From Flavisolibacter sp. (lineage in GTDB: Bacteria > Bacteroidota > Bacteroidia > Chitinophagales > Chitinophagaceae): 6,582 nt of DNA. Made by a program: the position numbers and the translations under genes. This document shows positions 1 through 6,072 of this stretch, piece by piece. Below the pieces are notes generated by a model. It saw only the letters and a program-made list of their open reading frames with translations. It had not been told where the DNA came from and searched no databases. The DNA is taken from assembly GCA_017745135.1 (NCBI GenBank), contig JAGIAB010000176.1, positions 1-6,582 on the forward strand, in the 5' to 3' direction. Position 1 is the stretch's first letter; every line of letters starts with the position of its first letter.

Positions 1-534
1 GACAGCAGTTATCCTGCGCCACAAGGAACATTAATGGCCACTTTGATAAAAGGAATCTTATCATTCAACCTTGACTGGCAATTTGTGTTAGTTGGAGTTT
101 TCATTGCAGTGACATTGGAGCTCTGCGGAATTAAATCTTTGTCATTTGCAGTAGGAACGTATTTACCTCTTTCCACAACGCTTCCCATTTTTATTGGCGG
201 CGCTGTAAAAGGTTTGGTAGAGTTGCGTGAAAAAAGAAGAGGAATTAAAGTGGCCCCTGAAGAAGAAGACCTGGGTAAAGGAAATTTATTTGCTACGGGA
301 TTGGTTGCGGGAGGTGCTTTGTTTGGTGTGATTGTAGCCATATTAACGGTGTTTTTCGAGCCGGCAATGAAATCCATCAACCTCGAAGAAAGTTTAACGC
401 ATACAATGGGGGAGTTTGGATATTACCTGCTTGGTGTGGCATTTTTTGCATTCATGGCATTTGTATTGTACCGGATAGCATCCAACCGTAGGGATTTGCC
501 AACGGCAAATCCTGATATTGCCAACGGCAAATAA
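1..534 (+). CDS. OPT family oligopeptide transporter, C-terminal part (5' cut by window edge)
   Basis: This is the last 177 residues of an integral inner-membrane transporter of the OPT (oligopeptide transporter) family, whose members import small peptides or metal chelates. The frame is open from base 1, so the true start lies outside the window; the ATG at 34 is internal. Family hallmarks are PAPQGTLMATL near the left edge and ELCGIKSLSFAVGTYLPLS (about residues 52-70 of the fragment). Four hydrophobic stretches fit the terminal membrane helices, with a charged loop (ELREKRRGIKVAPEEEDLG) between the second and third. The last 15 residues, from RRDLPTANPD to the TAA, are encoded by a palindromic repeat belonging to the adjacent RAYT unit, so the natural C-terminus probably ended near YRIASN. 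The added tail follows the last helix and need not affect function. Family assignment is confident; substrate is unknown. Confidence 0.85.
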   Translation, partial: DSSYPAPQGTLMATLIKGILSFNLDWQFVLVGVFIAVTLELCGIKSLSFAVGTYLPLSTTLPIFIGGAVKGLVELREKRRGIKVAPEEEDLGKGNLFATGLVAGGALFGVIVAILTVFFEPAMKSINLEESLTHTMGEFGYYLLGVAFFAFMAFVLYRIASNRRDLPTANPDIANGK

Positions 535-574
535 TTATTATAAATTACAGGACATGCCGTTGGCATGTCCCTAC
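488..574. repeat. Left REP doublet (REPIN-like), 87 bp
   Basis: Two hairpins face each other. The first has a perfect 9-bp stem, GGATTTGCC (492-500) with GGCAAATCC (504-512) and loop AAC, preceded by GTAGG. The second has a perfect 9-bp stem, GGACATGCC (550-558) with GGCATGTCC (562-570) and loop GTT, followed by CTAC. Read on the opposite strand, the second has the same plan as the first (GTAGGGA, stem, AAC loop, stem, TCCTG). A third, weaker hairpin, TTGCC (518-522) with GGCAA (526-530), lies between them, and TAATT (532-536) can pair with AATTA (543-547) at the centre. The first arm encodes the end of the upstream transporter. The doublet could also act as a bidirectional transcription barrier, but that is not shown. 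Confidence 0.85.
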
Positions 575-576
575 GT

Positions 577-1098
577 ATGCCAACACGCAAACACATACGA
601 CTGCGTAATTTCGATTATTCATCGGCCAATGCATATTTCATCACCATCTGCGTAAAAAATTTTATTTGCTGCTTTGGAGAAATCAGGAAGGGCTTCATGG
701 GTTATTTGGAGATTGGTAATAGGGCAGCCTGTTATCTGCAGGAGATTTCTCAAAACTGACCCAATGTTTTTTTGGATGAGTTCATCGTAATGCCAAATCA
801 TGTGCATTGTATTATTGAAATAAAAAACAGCTCCTTTTCTTCAGAAAGTACCAATCAATATGGTAAACCCGTGGCAGGTTCTGTTTCAGTAATTGTCAAT
901 CATTATAAAGGAAGGGTGAAAAAATGGTGCTATGAAAACGGATTTGGTGATTTTGAGTGGCAGGGCCGATTTTATGACCGTGTGATCAGGGATAACAAAG
1001 AATATTGGGCGATCGAAAATTACATCATTAACAATCCGGCGAATTGGGAACAGGATAAACTGCGTAGGGATTTGCCAACGGCAAATCCTGATGAATAA
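577..1098 (+). pseudogene. REP-associated tyrosine transposase (RAYT, Y1_Tnp/HUH family), broken by an in-frame TGA
   Basis: RAYTs are HUH single-strand nucleases that cut and join REP palindromes through one tyrosine. The reading frame is 174 codons including the stop, a normal size for the family, and is intact apart from TGA at codon 61 (757-759). Upstream residues (RLRNFDYSSANAYFITIC) and downstream residues (PNVFLDEFIVMPNHVHCII) are in the same frame, so this is a nonsense change and not a frameshift. The HUH metal site is H75-V-H77 (799-807). The likely catalytic tyrosine is Y149 (1021-1023), in IENYIINNPANW. The ATG at 577 is preferred; the ATG at 565 is in frame but lies inside the palindrome. 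The last residues, RRDLPTANPDE, come from the right repeat. Neither fragment carries the whole active enzyme unless the stop is read through or is a sequencing error. Confidence 0.85.
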
Positions 1099-1149
1099 TG
1101 TACATACCGGACATGCGGGTGATAGGACATGCCGGTGACATGTCCCTAC
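1064..1149. repeat. Right REP doublet (REPIN-like), 86 bp, partly decayed
   Basis: The layout matches the left doublet. The left arm is a perfect 9-bp stem, GGATTTGCC (1068-1076) with GGCAAATCC (1080-1088) and loop AAC. With one base before it and the bases after it, 1063-1092 is identical to 487-516 (30 of 30). The right arm, GGACATGCC (1125-1133) facing GACATGTCC (1137-1145), has one broken pair (C1132 opposite A1138) and ends in CTAC. Between the arms, 1109-1122 repeats 1125-1138 with one mismatch, so part of the right arm has been duplicated in tandem. The left arm encodes the RAYT C-terminal tail. The outer end supplies the TAG stop of the DUF1501 gene on the other strand. Confidence 0.8.
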
Positions 1150-2345
1150 AGGAATTTCAATTGATCAAATTTCTTTCCCAAAATTTTTTCATCATCTGCA
1201 TTCAGCCATTTATTTAAAACTGTTGCATACATGTTTTTGAAATCAACTTTGTATTTCAAATCACCTTCATCCAAATCATTCAAATCGGGCATAGCATTGA
1301 TAATGCCTTTTTGTTTTAAACCACCACCAATTAAAAACATATTGTTGGCCGTTCCGTGATCAGTGCCGCCACTTGCATTTTGCGAAACCCTTCTTCCAAA
1401 TTCGGAAAACGTAAAGAACAATACGTCATTGAAACGGTTGTTTGTTTTCAGATCTTTTATAAAACTGCCAACGGCATCGTTCATCTCTTTGAATAAACGT
1501 TGCTGCTGCATTTGCTGGTTGATATGTGTATCAAAACTTCCCAATGAAACATAATATACTTTGGTGTTGATGTCCGAATAAATTAACGATGCAATTGTTT
1601 TCAGGTCTCTCCCCAAATTGGTATTGGGATATTCAGCCGAAGAGGGATGCAGTTTTGATTGTTTGAAAATATAGTCGGCGGATGAAAGCGTTTCTGCCAT
1701 TGTCTTGTATAAATAGTCTACAGGCTTTTCATCGTGGTGGTCAGTATGTTGAGATGAAATGTCTTTAAAAAAAATTTCATTGCTCGTTCCAAACAAACGT
1801 TTTGGATCTTTAAATGCCAAACCATTCATTTCTTCACCTTTCAATGCCAGGCTTAAAATATCATCGATCTCCAACGCCTGTGTAGGCTTTCCGCAACCAT
1901 TGCATTGGGCATCAAGGTATCTTCCAATCCAGCCCGAAGAAAGATATTCATTACTTGTGCTAGCGGTTTGCCAGATATCCATGCTACGGAAATGCGAACG
2001 ATCGGGATTGGGATAGCCAACACTGTTTAAAATTCCCAAATCACCATTGTGAAATGCATCAGCAAAGGCGGTTAGCTCCGGATGCAATCCAACTTCATCG
2101 GTGATGGACAATGCTTTTGTTTTTTCAATTCCCAGCTTGGGTCTTGACTTGTAATAAATATCATTGCGAACAGGGATCACAGTGTTCAATCCATCGTTTC
2201 CACCACTGAGTTGAAGTATTACTGCAACTTTATCTCCCGGCGGGACAGCCTGTCCTGTTTCAAAAGCTTTTAAAAACTTCGGAACAAAAAAGGATGCTGT
2301 TGCCAGCGATCCAACCTGTAAAAATTCTCTGCGTTTGATTAGCAT
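1146..2345 (-). CDS. DUF1501 domain-containing protein with Tat-like signal
   Basis: This 399-residue protein is probably exported. DUF1501 proteins are related to the alkaline phosphatase/sulfatase superfamily, but no activity is firmly established. The N-terminus has a twin-arginine pattern (KRREFLQ, residues 4-10), then a hydrophobic stretch (about 11-25), which suggests folded export through Tat. Hallmarks are LQLSGGNDGLNTVIP (45-58), GSFDTH (269-274), FSEFGRRV (313-320) and NASGGTDHGTANN (323-335). The Asp and His residues in these motifs are candidates for metal binding. Length is close to the usual 400-450. It lies 51 bp downstream of the DUF1800 gene on the same strand, so co-transcription is likely. 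Its TAG stop, and the G of its last codon, lie within the edge of the RAYT repeat unit. The protein otherwise looks complete. Confidence 0.9.
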   Translation of the reverse strand: MLIKRREFLQVGSLATASFFVPKFLKAFETGQAVPPGDKVAVILQLSGGNDGLNTVIPVRNDIYYKSRPKLGIEKTKALSITDEVGLHPELTAFADAFHNGDLGILNSVGYPNPDRSHFRSMDIWQTASTSNEYLSSGWIGRYLDAQCNGCGKPTQALEIDDILSLALKGEEMNGLAFKDPKRLFGTSNEIFFKDISSQHTDHHDEKPVDYLYKTMAETLSSADYIFKQSKLHPSSAEYPNTNLGRDLKTIASLIYSDINTKVYYVSLGSFDTHINQQMQQQRLFKEMNDAVGSFIKDLKTNNRFNDVLFFTFSEFGRRVSQNASGGTDHGTANNMFLIGGGLKQKGIINAMPDLNDLDEGDLKYKVDFKNMYATVLNKWLNADDEKILGKKFDQLKFL

Positions 2346-2370
2346 GGAATTGCTTTTAATGACAATTATT

Positions 2371-2410
2371 CATTTGCACATTTGCATACCTGCACATTAA
2401 CACATCTGAT
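2371..2410. repeat. Degenerate 8-bp tandem repeat between the DUF1800 and DUF1501 genes
   Basis: Read on the plus strand, five consecutive 8-base units share a pattern: CATTTGCA (2371), CATTTGCA (2379), TACCTGCA (2387), CATTAACA (2395) and CATCTGAT (2403). The first two are identical and the rest drift. The array fills half of the 51-bp gap and runs into the last codons and TAA stop (2397-2399) of the DUF1800 gene. It may be a small slippage-derived repeat; no function can be read from it. Confidence 0.5.
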
Positions 2411-3855
2411 ATTCCGGCGTACTCATAATTTGTATTGTTGCTGTTTTCAAATAAGAGTCACGGTTTTTTTTATCAACATAATGTTTAATTACATCAGCAC
2501 TGTAAGAAGGTTTTATTTGCAGCAGGCAACTATTCAAAGCGTCCAAAATTTGTTCGCTGGGAGTTGAAGTAAAATGCTTCAAATAATCTTCCCATGAAAT
2601 TTCTGCATTGGTCGGTTTGCCAATTTTTCCTAATCCTTTGTTGCCTTTGTAAGTTGGTTTGTCATCATCCATTCTTCCCATCATCTGGTCATCATCGGTT
2701 TTTGGCTTTACATTAAATTCATCGGTGTCGTTAAACATTTGTGGCAGACGCATACGCATCATCAGCGTTGAACTGTCGATCCAGCTTTTTCCTCCCGGCC
2801 ATCCTGCAACATTGGGCGGATAAAATAAAACCTGTCCCAGCACTCTTTGAACCAAAAGTTGTGCATCTTCATTTTGAAGTTTCATTGGAAGCATGCGGCG
2901 AATGCCTGCGATCAATTCAATCGGAGATTTAATTCGGACACCGATATTTTTTTCATCATAAAACCAGTCGGAAGTAAAAATATCTTCCATCAGTTTTGAA
3001 ATGTTGTAATCCGACTGATAAAATCGGTTAGATAACCAGCTTACTTTTTCTTTGTCTACATTTTCATTTACAAAAAAGCGATAGATCTTTTGCGTAATAA
3101 AGTTTGCTGTTTGTTTTTGTTCCAATAAAATATCCAGTACAGCATCACCAGCCAGGTTTCCGGTTTTGCCCAATACTGTTTTGGTGTCATTGTCATGAGT
3201 CATTTTTCTGAAGACAAATTCGCCTTTAAGATTAGCTCCCCAACCGGTGAATGCCCTTGCTGCTTCTTTTACATCGTGCTCGGAATAGTTGCCTCGTCCC
3301 AGCGAACAGCTCCATTACTTCGCGGGCAAAATTTTCATTAGGATGATCTTTACGGTTTTGATTAGCGTTCAAAAAATTCAGCATGGCAGCACTTTTCGAA
3401 ACTTCATGCAAAAGATCTCTGAAACTACCCAGGGCATTCTGACGGATTACATCTAACAGTTGTTGCTGAAAAAAAACATTGAGGTTTCTTGAAGCAAAAT
3501 GACCATGCCAGAAGAAAGCCATTTTCTCGCGAAGTTGCTGGTCGCTGTCCACCATATTTTCAAGCCATAACAAATTCAGGTCTTTTACTGCCTGGCGGCT
3601 TTGTTGCTGGAAGTTTTTTCGTTCATCTCTTTCCAATTCTTTTTTGCGCATACCCTCATTCTGGATGCCCTTCATCAATCCTTTCAAATAATCATCAGCA
3701 GCATCGAGGTATTCAGCTTTTTTTGAGGATGCCTTTTGGAGGGCTTTATATAATTGAACCGGGGTTATCCTTTTTAACTGGTCTAACTGGTCGGCTGCCG
3801 GACCAAAACCAGCACGCCACATCAGATGCTGATTCCTGAGTTGATTGGAGACCAT
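2397..3855 (-). pseudogene. DUF1800 domain-containing protein, split by an apparent 2-nt frameshift
   Basis: The gene would encode about 486 residues, a normal DUF1800 length. The first frame runs from ATG at 3855 (MVSNQLRNQHLMWRAGFG, the usual family start) through FFWHGHF to HPNENFAREVMELF, ending at 3304. The family continues with TLG, and that continuation is found in another frame from 3302 leftward: LGRGNYSEHDVKEAARAF, TGW, then QKIYRFFV, FTSDWFY, IKSPIELIAGIRRML, LGQVLFYPPNVAGWPGG and W-I-D-S-S to the TAA at 2397. Loss of two bases at about 3303/3304, restoring ELFTLG, joins the halves exactly. An Asp-rich, Lys- and Gly-rich insert follows the W-I-D-S-S motif. No signal peptide is evident. 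It precedes the DUF1501 gene by 51 bp, a pairing seen in many genomes; the joint role is unknown. A weak promoter candidate (TTG at 3901-3903, 20 bp, TAAGTCAG at 3873-3880, minus strand) precedes it. Confidence 0.85.
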
Positions 3856-3952
3856 CAAAAGAAATTTGGTTTCTGACTTAAAACTGAGTAAAGAGTTTAA
3901 CAAGGCCTTGATATTAAACGTCAAAACGGGAGCGATATTTTCGTATGAGCGC

Positions 3953-3977
3953 AAAAAAAATGCAGCACAAGGCTGCA
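3953..3977 (-). terminator. Rho-independent terminator after the beta-barrel gene
   Basis: On the minus strand a 6-bp stem, TGCAGC (3977-3972) with GCTGCA (3966-3961), and a 5-nt loop are followed at once by a run of eight T (3960-3953). It starts 23 bp past the stop of the outer-membrane protein gene. It therefore separates that gene from the DUF1800/DUF1501 operon. It also rules out the longer DUF1800 start at 3990, whose codons would run through the hairpin. Confidence 0.75.
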
Positions 3978-3999
3978 ATTCAATTTCCATAGGTGAAAG

Positions 4000-4659
4000 T
4001 TATTTTTTTGGAATGATGAATCTTATACCAATATTCAGATAACTGCCGTTCGACAAACTGCTTCGGATTCCGAAATCTTTTTGTTTCCAAGTATCGGTTG
4101 AACCATTAGAATTTCCGGTATTGGTTGAAGTTGAATATCCGATCTGCAGTAGGTCATTAAAAGCTGCCTCAAAATAGAGCGATTTAAAAACATGAATGGC
4201 TACACCCGGGTAGATATTTGCAGACACCGAATGCTGCTTGTTAGTTGATGTGTATGAATATCCTGGAGATTGAAGGTATTCGTATTTCTGGGATAAGTAA
4301 CCCAAGCCGGTTTGGCCAAAAACGTAAAATCGATTTGAAATTGGAAAATATTTTCTCAAGAAAATACCTGATCCGTAACCCTTACGTTTGTTGTCCTGAT
4401 TCCCTGAAAAGTTTTCAATGCTGCCATGAAGATAATTCAGGTCAATGCCTGCTACTAAGTTGCTTTTAACTGCAACTCCAAGCGCAGGATTTACTGCAAA
4501 CCATGTGGACTTTCCTTCCGTTGAAGAGTTGTTATTTTTTTGTTTAGTGCTGGAAGCTCCAACGCTTCCGCCCAAATAAAAAGAACCCTTTGTGATTTGT
4601 GCTTTTGTAATAGAAGCAAATAATAGAATGACGATAGTTGTGAGTGTAAATCTTTCCAT
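4000..4659 (-). CDS. Outer-membrane beta-barrel protein (small porin-like), function unknown
   Basis: This 219-residue protein begins with a clear Sec signal peptide. It has MERF, a hydrophobic core (LTTIVILLFASI), then a likely cut after TKA (residue 20). The mature part alternates hydrophobic and polar residues with many Gly, Tyr, Ser and Asn, as in eight-stranded barrels of the outer membrane. Strand-like segments include GSFYLGGSVGA, LVAGIDLNYLHG, FYVFGQTGLGYLS, ANIYPGVAIHVF and the terminal YLNIGIRFIIPKK. Asn- and Ser-rich stretches (about 36-50 and 175-190) fit external loops. It resembles the OMP_b-brl families common in Bacteroidota, which have no single function. It stands alone, with a terminator on each side, so it is probably transcribed by itself. 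No convincing promoter was found in the 109 bp upstream. Confidence 0.8.
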   Translation of the reverse strand: MERFTLTTIVILLFASITKAQITKGSFYLGGSVGASSTKQKNNNSSTEGKSTWFAVNPALGVAVKSNLVAGIDLNYLHGSIENFSGNQDNKRKGYGSGIFLRKYFPISNRFYVFGQTGLGYLSQKYEYLQSPGYSYTSTNKQHSVSANIYPGVAIHVFKSLYFEAAFNDLLQIGYSTSTNTGNSNGSTDTWKQKDFGIRSSLSNGSYLNIGIRFIIPKK

Positions 4660-4691
4660 AAAGCGTTTGTTTTAGAGTACTAAGTTGAAAA

Positions 4692-4727
4692 CACAAAAAG
4701 AAAAAGCAGAACATAGAGCTCTGCTTT
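4692..4727 (-). terminator. Rho-independent terminator after serS
   Basis: On the minus strand an 8-bp stem, AAAGCAGA (4727-4720) with TCTGCTTT (4710-4703), encloses a 9-nt loop. It is followed by a T-rich tract (TTCTTTTTG and beyond, 4702-4694). It lies about 40 bp past the serS stop and ends serS transcription before the beta-barrel gene. A smaller hairpin, CTAAC/GTTAG with a 5-nt loop (4742-4756), sits between the stop and this terminator. Confidence 0.7.
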
Positions 4728-4768
4728 AACAATGAATTATCCTAACAAAAAGTTAGCAAGCCTAAATA

Positions 4769-6037
4769 TCAAATCACCTCACTTCCAAAATATCCTTGCA
4801 ATACAACAGGTAGTTGAATTCCATTTTCAGTTTGATTGTTCTCCAGCAAACAGGCAAGTATTCTTGGCAATGCCAATGAACTTCCATTGAGAGAATGCGC
4901 CAATTGTGCTTTACCTTTTTCGTCTTTGAAACGGATCTTCATCCGGTTGGTTTGAAAGCTTTCAAAATTCGAAACAGAACTTACCTCCAGCCATTTATCC
5001 TGCGCAGCGCTGAACACTTCAAAATCATAAGTAAGTGCAGAAGTAAAACCCATATCGCCACCACACAATCGTAAAATGCGATAGGGCAGTTCCAAAGACT
5101 GAACCAGCCTTTCTACATGGCTCACCATGTCTTCCAGTGCATCGTAGCTTTTTTCAGGATGCACCAGTTGAACCACTTCAACTTTATCAAATTGGTGCAG
5201 GCGGTTTAATCCGCGAACATCTTTTCCATAACTGCCTGCTTCTCTTCTAAAGCATGGAGTATACGCAGTCATTTTAATTGGTAAATCAGCTTCTTTCAAA
5301 ATCACATCGCGATAAATATTTGTTACCGGGACTTCGGCTGTAGGGATCAAATAAAATTCATCTGCAGTTACATGATACATCTGGCCTTCTTTATCTGGTA
5401 ACTGACCAGTGCCATAGGCTGTGGCTTCATTCACCATTAATGGCGGCATGTATTCAATGTAACCAGCTTTGGTATTATACTCCAAAAAATATTGTATCAA
5501 TGCCCTTTGCAGTTTGGCTCCTTTATTTTTGTAAACAGGAAAACCACTGCCAGTGATTTTATTCCCCAATTCAAAATCAATGAGATCATATTTTTTTGCA
5601 AGATCCCAGTGGGGCACTGCGCCTTTGTGTAATTGAGGTTTTGTTCCGCCAGTTCTTACTACTTCATTGTCTTCAGGTGTTTTTCCTTTGGGAACTTTTT
5701 CTGAAGGAAGATTAGGTAAGCGAACCAAAAGATCATTTAACTGCTTTTCAACTTCGTCTAATTTTTTTTGAATCGGATCGAGATTGGTTTTAAAAGATTC
5801 GACTTCTTTCTTTTTTGCTTCTGCTTCCTCTTTTTGTCCCTTGCCCATCAGCATCCCGATCTCTTTGGATGCAGCATTGATCTTTGCTTTGGTTTCATCA
5901 AACTGGAAGGTCAGTTTTTTTCTTTCATCATCCAAAGCAATGATCTCGTCAACAAGGTTGATCTCTTTAAAATTTTTTATAGCGAGGCGTTCTTTTACCA
6001 GGTCGGTATTGTTCCGTAAAATGGCCAGTTGCAGCAT
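4769..6037 (-). CDS. serS: Seryl-tRNA synthetase (EC 6.1.1.11)
   Basis: This cytoplasmic enzyme charges tRNA-Ser, and also the selenocysteine tRNA where one exists, with serine using ATP. It has 422 residues, the normal bacterial length, and starts with the canonical N-terminus MLQLAILRNNTDLVKERL. Residues about 30-105 are rich in Lys, Glu and Leu and form the long antiparallel coiled coil that grips the tRNA. The class II catalytic core follows. It includes the serine-binding TAE (233-235), motif 2 with FRREAG (263-268) and GLNRLHQF (277-283), and motif 3 LNGSSLALPRILACLLE (383-399) with its conserved R392. The segment MGFTSALTYDFEVF (329-342) replaces the more usual AAKTYDIEVW form, a variation expected in this phylum. 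The gene is intact and essential, with a promoter-like element just upstream and a terminator downstream. Confidence 0.97.
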   Translation of the reverse strand: MLQLAILRNNTDLVKERLAIKNFKEINLVDEIIALDDERKKLTFQFDETKAKINAASKEIGMLMGKGQKEEAEAKKKEVESFKTNLDPIQKKLDEVEKQLNDLLVRLPNLPSEKVPKGKTPEDNEVVRTGGTKPQLHKGAVPHWDLAKKYDLIDFELGNKITGSGFPVYKNKGAKLQRALIQYFLEYNTKAGYIEYMPPLMVNEATAYGTGQLPDKEGQMYHVTADEFYLIPTAEVPVTNIYRDVILKEADLPIKMTAYTPCFRREAGSYGKDVRGLNRLHQFDKVEVVQLVHPEKSYDALEDMVSHVERLVQSLELPYRILRLCGGDMGFTSALTYDFEVFSAAQDKWLEVSSVSNFESFQTNRMKIRFKDEKGKAQLAHSLNGSSLALPRILACLLENNQTENGIQLPVVLQGYFGSEVI

Positions 6038-6057
6038 GATCTTTTATTTTAGCGGGG

Positions 6058-6065
6058 CAAAGATA
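6058..6065 (-). promoter_or_regulatory. Candidate -7 promoter element for serS (TAnnTTTG type)
   Basis: On the minus strand TATCTTTG matches the Bacteroidota primary-sigma -7 consensus TAnnTTTG exactly. It lies in the 35-bp gap between the GNAT stop and the serS ATG, leaving a leader of roughly 15 nt. The matching -33 TTTG box is not evident at the expected spacing, so this remains a candidate. Confidence 0.45.
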
Positions 6066-6072
6066 ACAACCG

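Larger units (their letters stand above)
488..1149 (+). mobile_element. RAYT transposase unit flanked by two REP doublets (REPIN-like)
   Basis: The unit consists of a REP-associated tyrosine transposase gene with a palindrome doublet on each side. Its outer ends are inverted: it opens with GTAGGGA at 488 and closes with TCCCTAC at 1149, and each inner doublet has the same GTAGGGA...TCCCTAC ends. It fills the gap between two convergent genes, the OPT transporter and the DUF1501 protein, with no spare sequence on either side. RAYTs are single-copy HUH enzymes thought to mobilise REP/REPIN sequences rather than themselves. No target-site duplication can be seen, as expected for HUH chemistry. 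The transposase is interrupted by a stop, so any present mobility of these repeats would need another copy in the genome. The architecture is seen directly; the history of insertion is inferred. Confidence 0.8.

Noticed and set aside
757..759. TGA read as a sense codon (alternative genetic code or selenocysteine)
   Set aside because: serS in this window ends in TGA at its normal length, so TGA acts as a stop here. No SECIS-like structure is evident next to the codon.
488..1149. CRISPR array
   Set aside because: The repeats are palindromic doublets on either side of a transposase gene, without regularly spaced unique spacers or any cas gene.
3296..3309. Programmed ribosomal frameshift in DUF1800
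   Set aside because: There is no slippery heptamer or obvious downstream structure, and the family is normally encoded in one frame. A two-base deletion explains the break exactly.
3489..3839. Open frame on the plus strand opposite the DUF1800 gene
   Set aside because: It is antisense to strongly conserved DUF1800 coding sequence and its translation has no domain-like features. The same holds for other antisense frames over DUF1501, serS and the transporter.
3856..3990. Longer start for the DUF1800 protein at ATG 3990, adding 45 residues
   Set aside because: The extra codons run through a rho-independent terminator hairpin and its T-run. The residues do not look like the family, whose usual N-terminus begins at the ATG at 3855.
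4660..4700. Promoter for the outer-membrane protein gene (TTG, 19 bp, TAAAACAA)
   Set aside because: Spacing fits, but the -7 element matches TAnnTTTG only in its first two bases, so it cannot be told from chance in AT-rich DNA.
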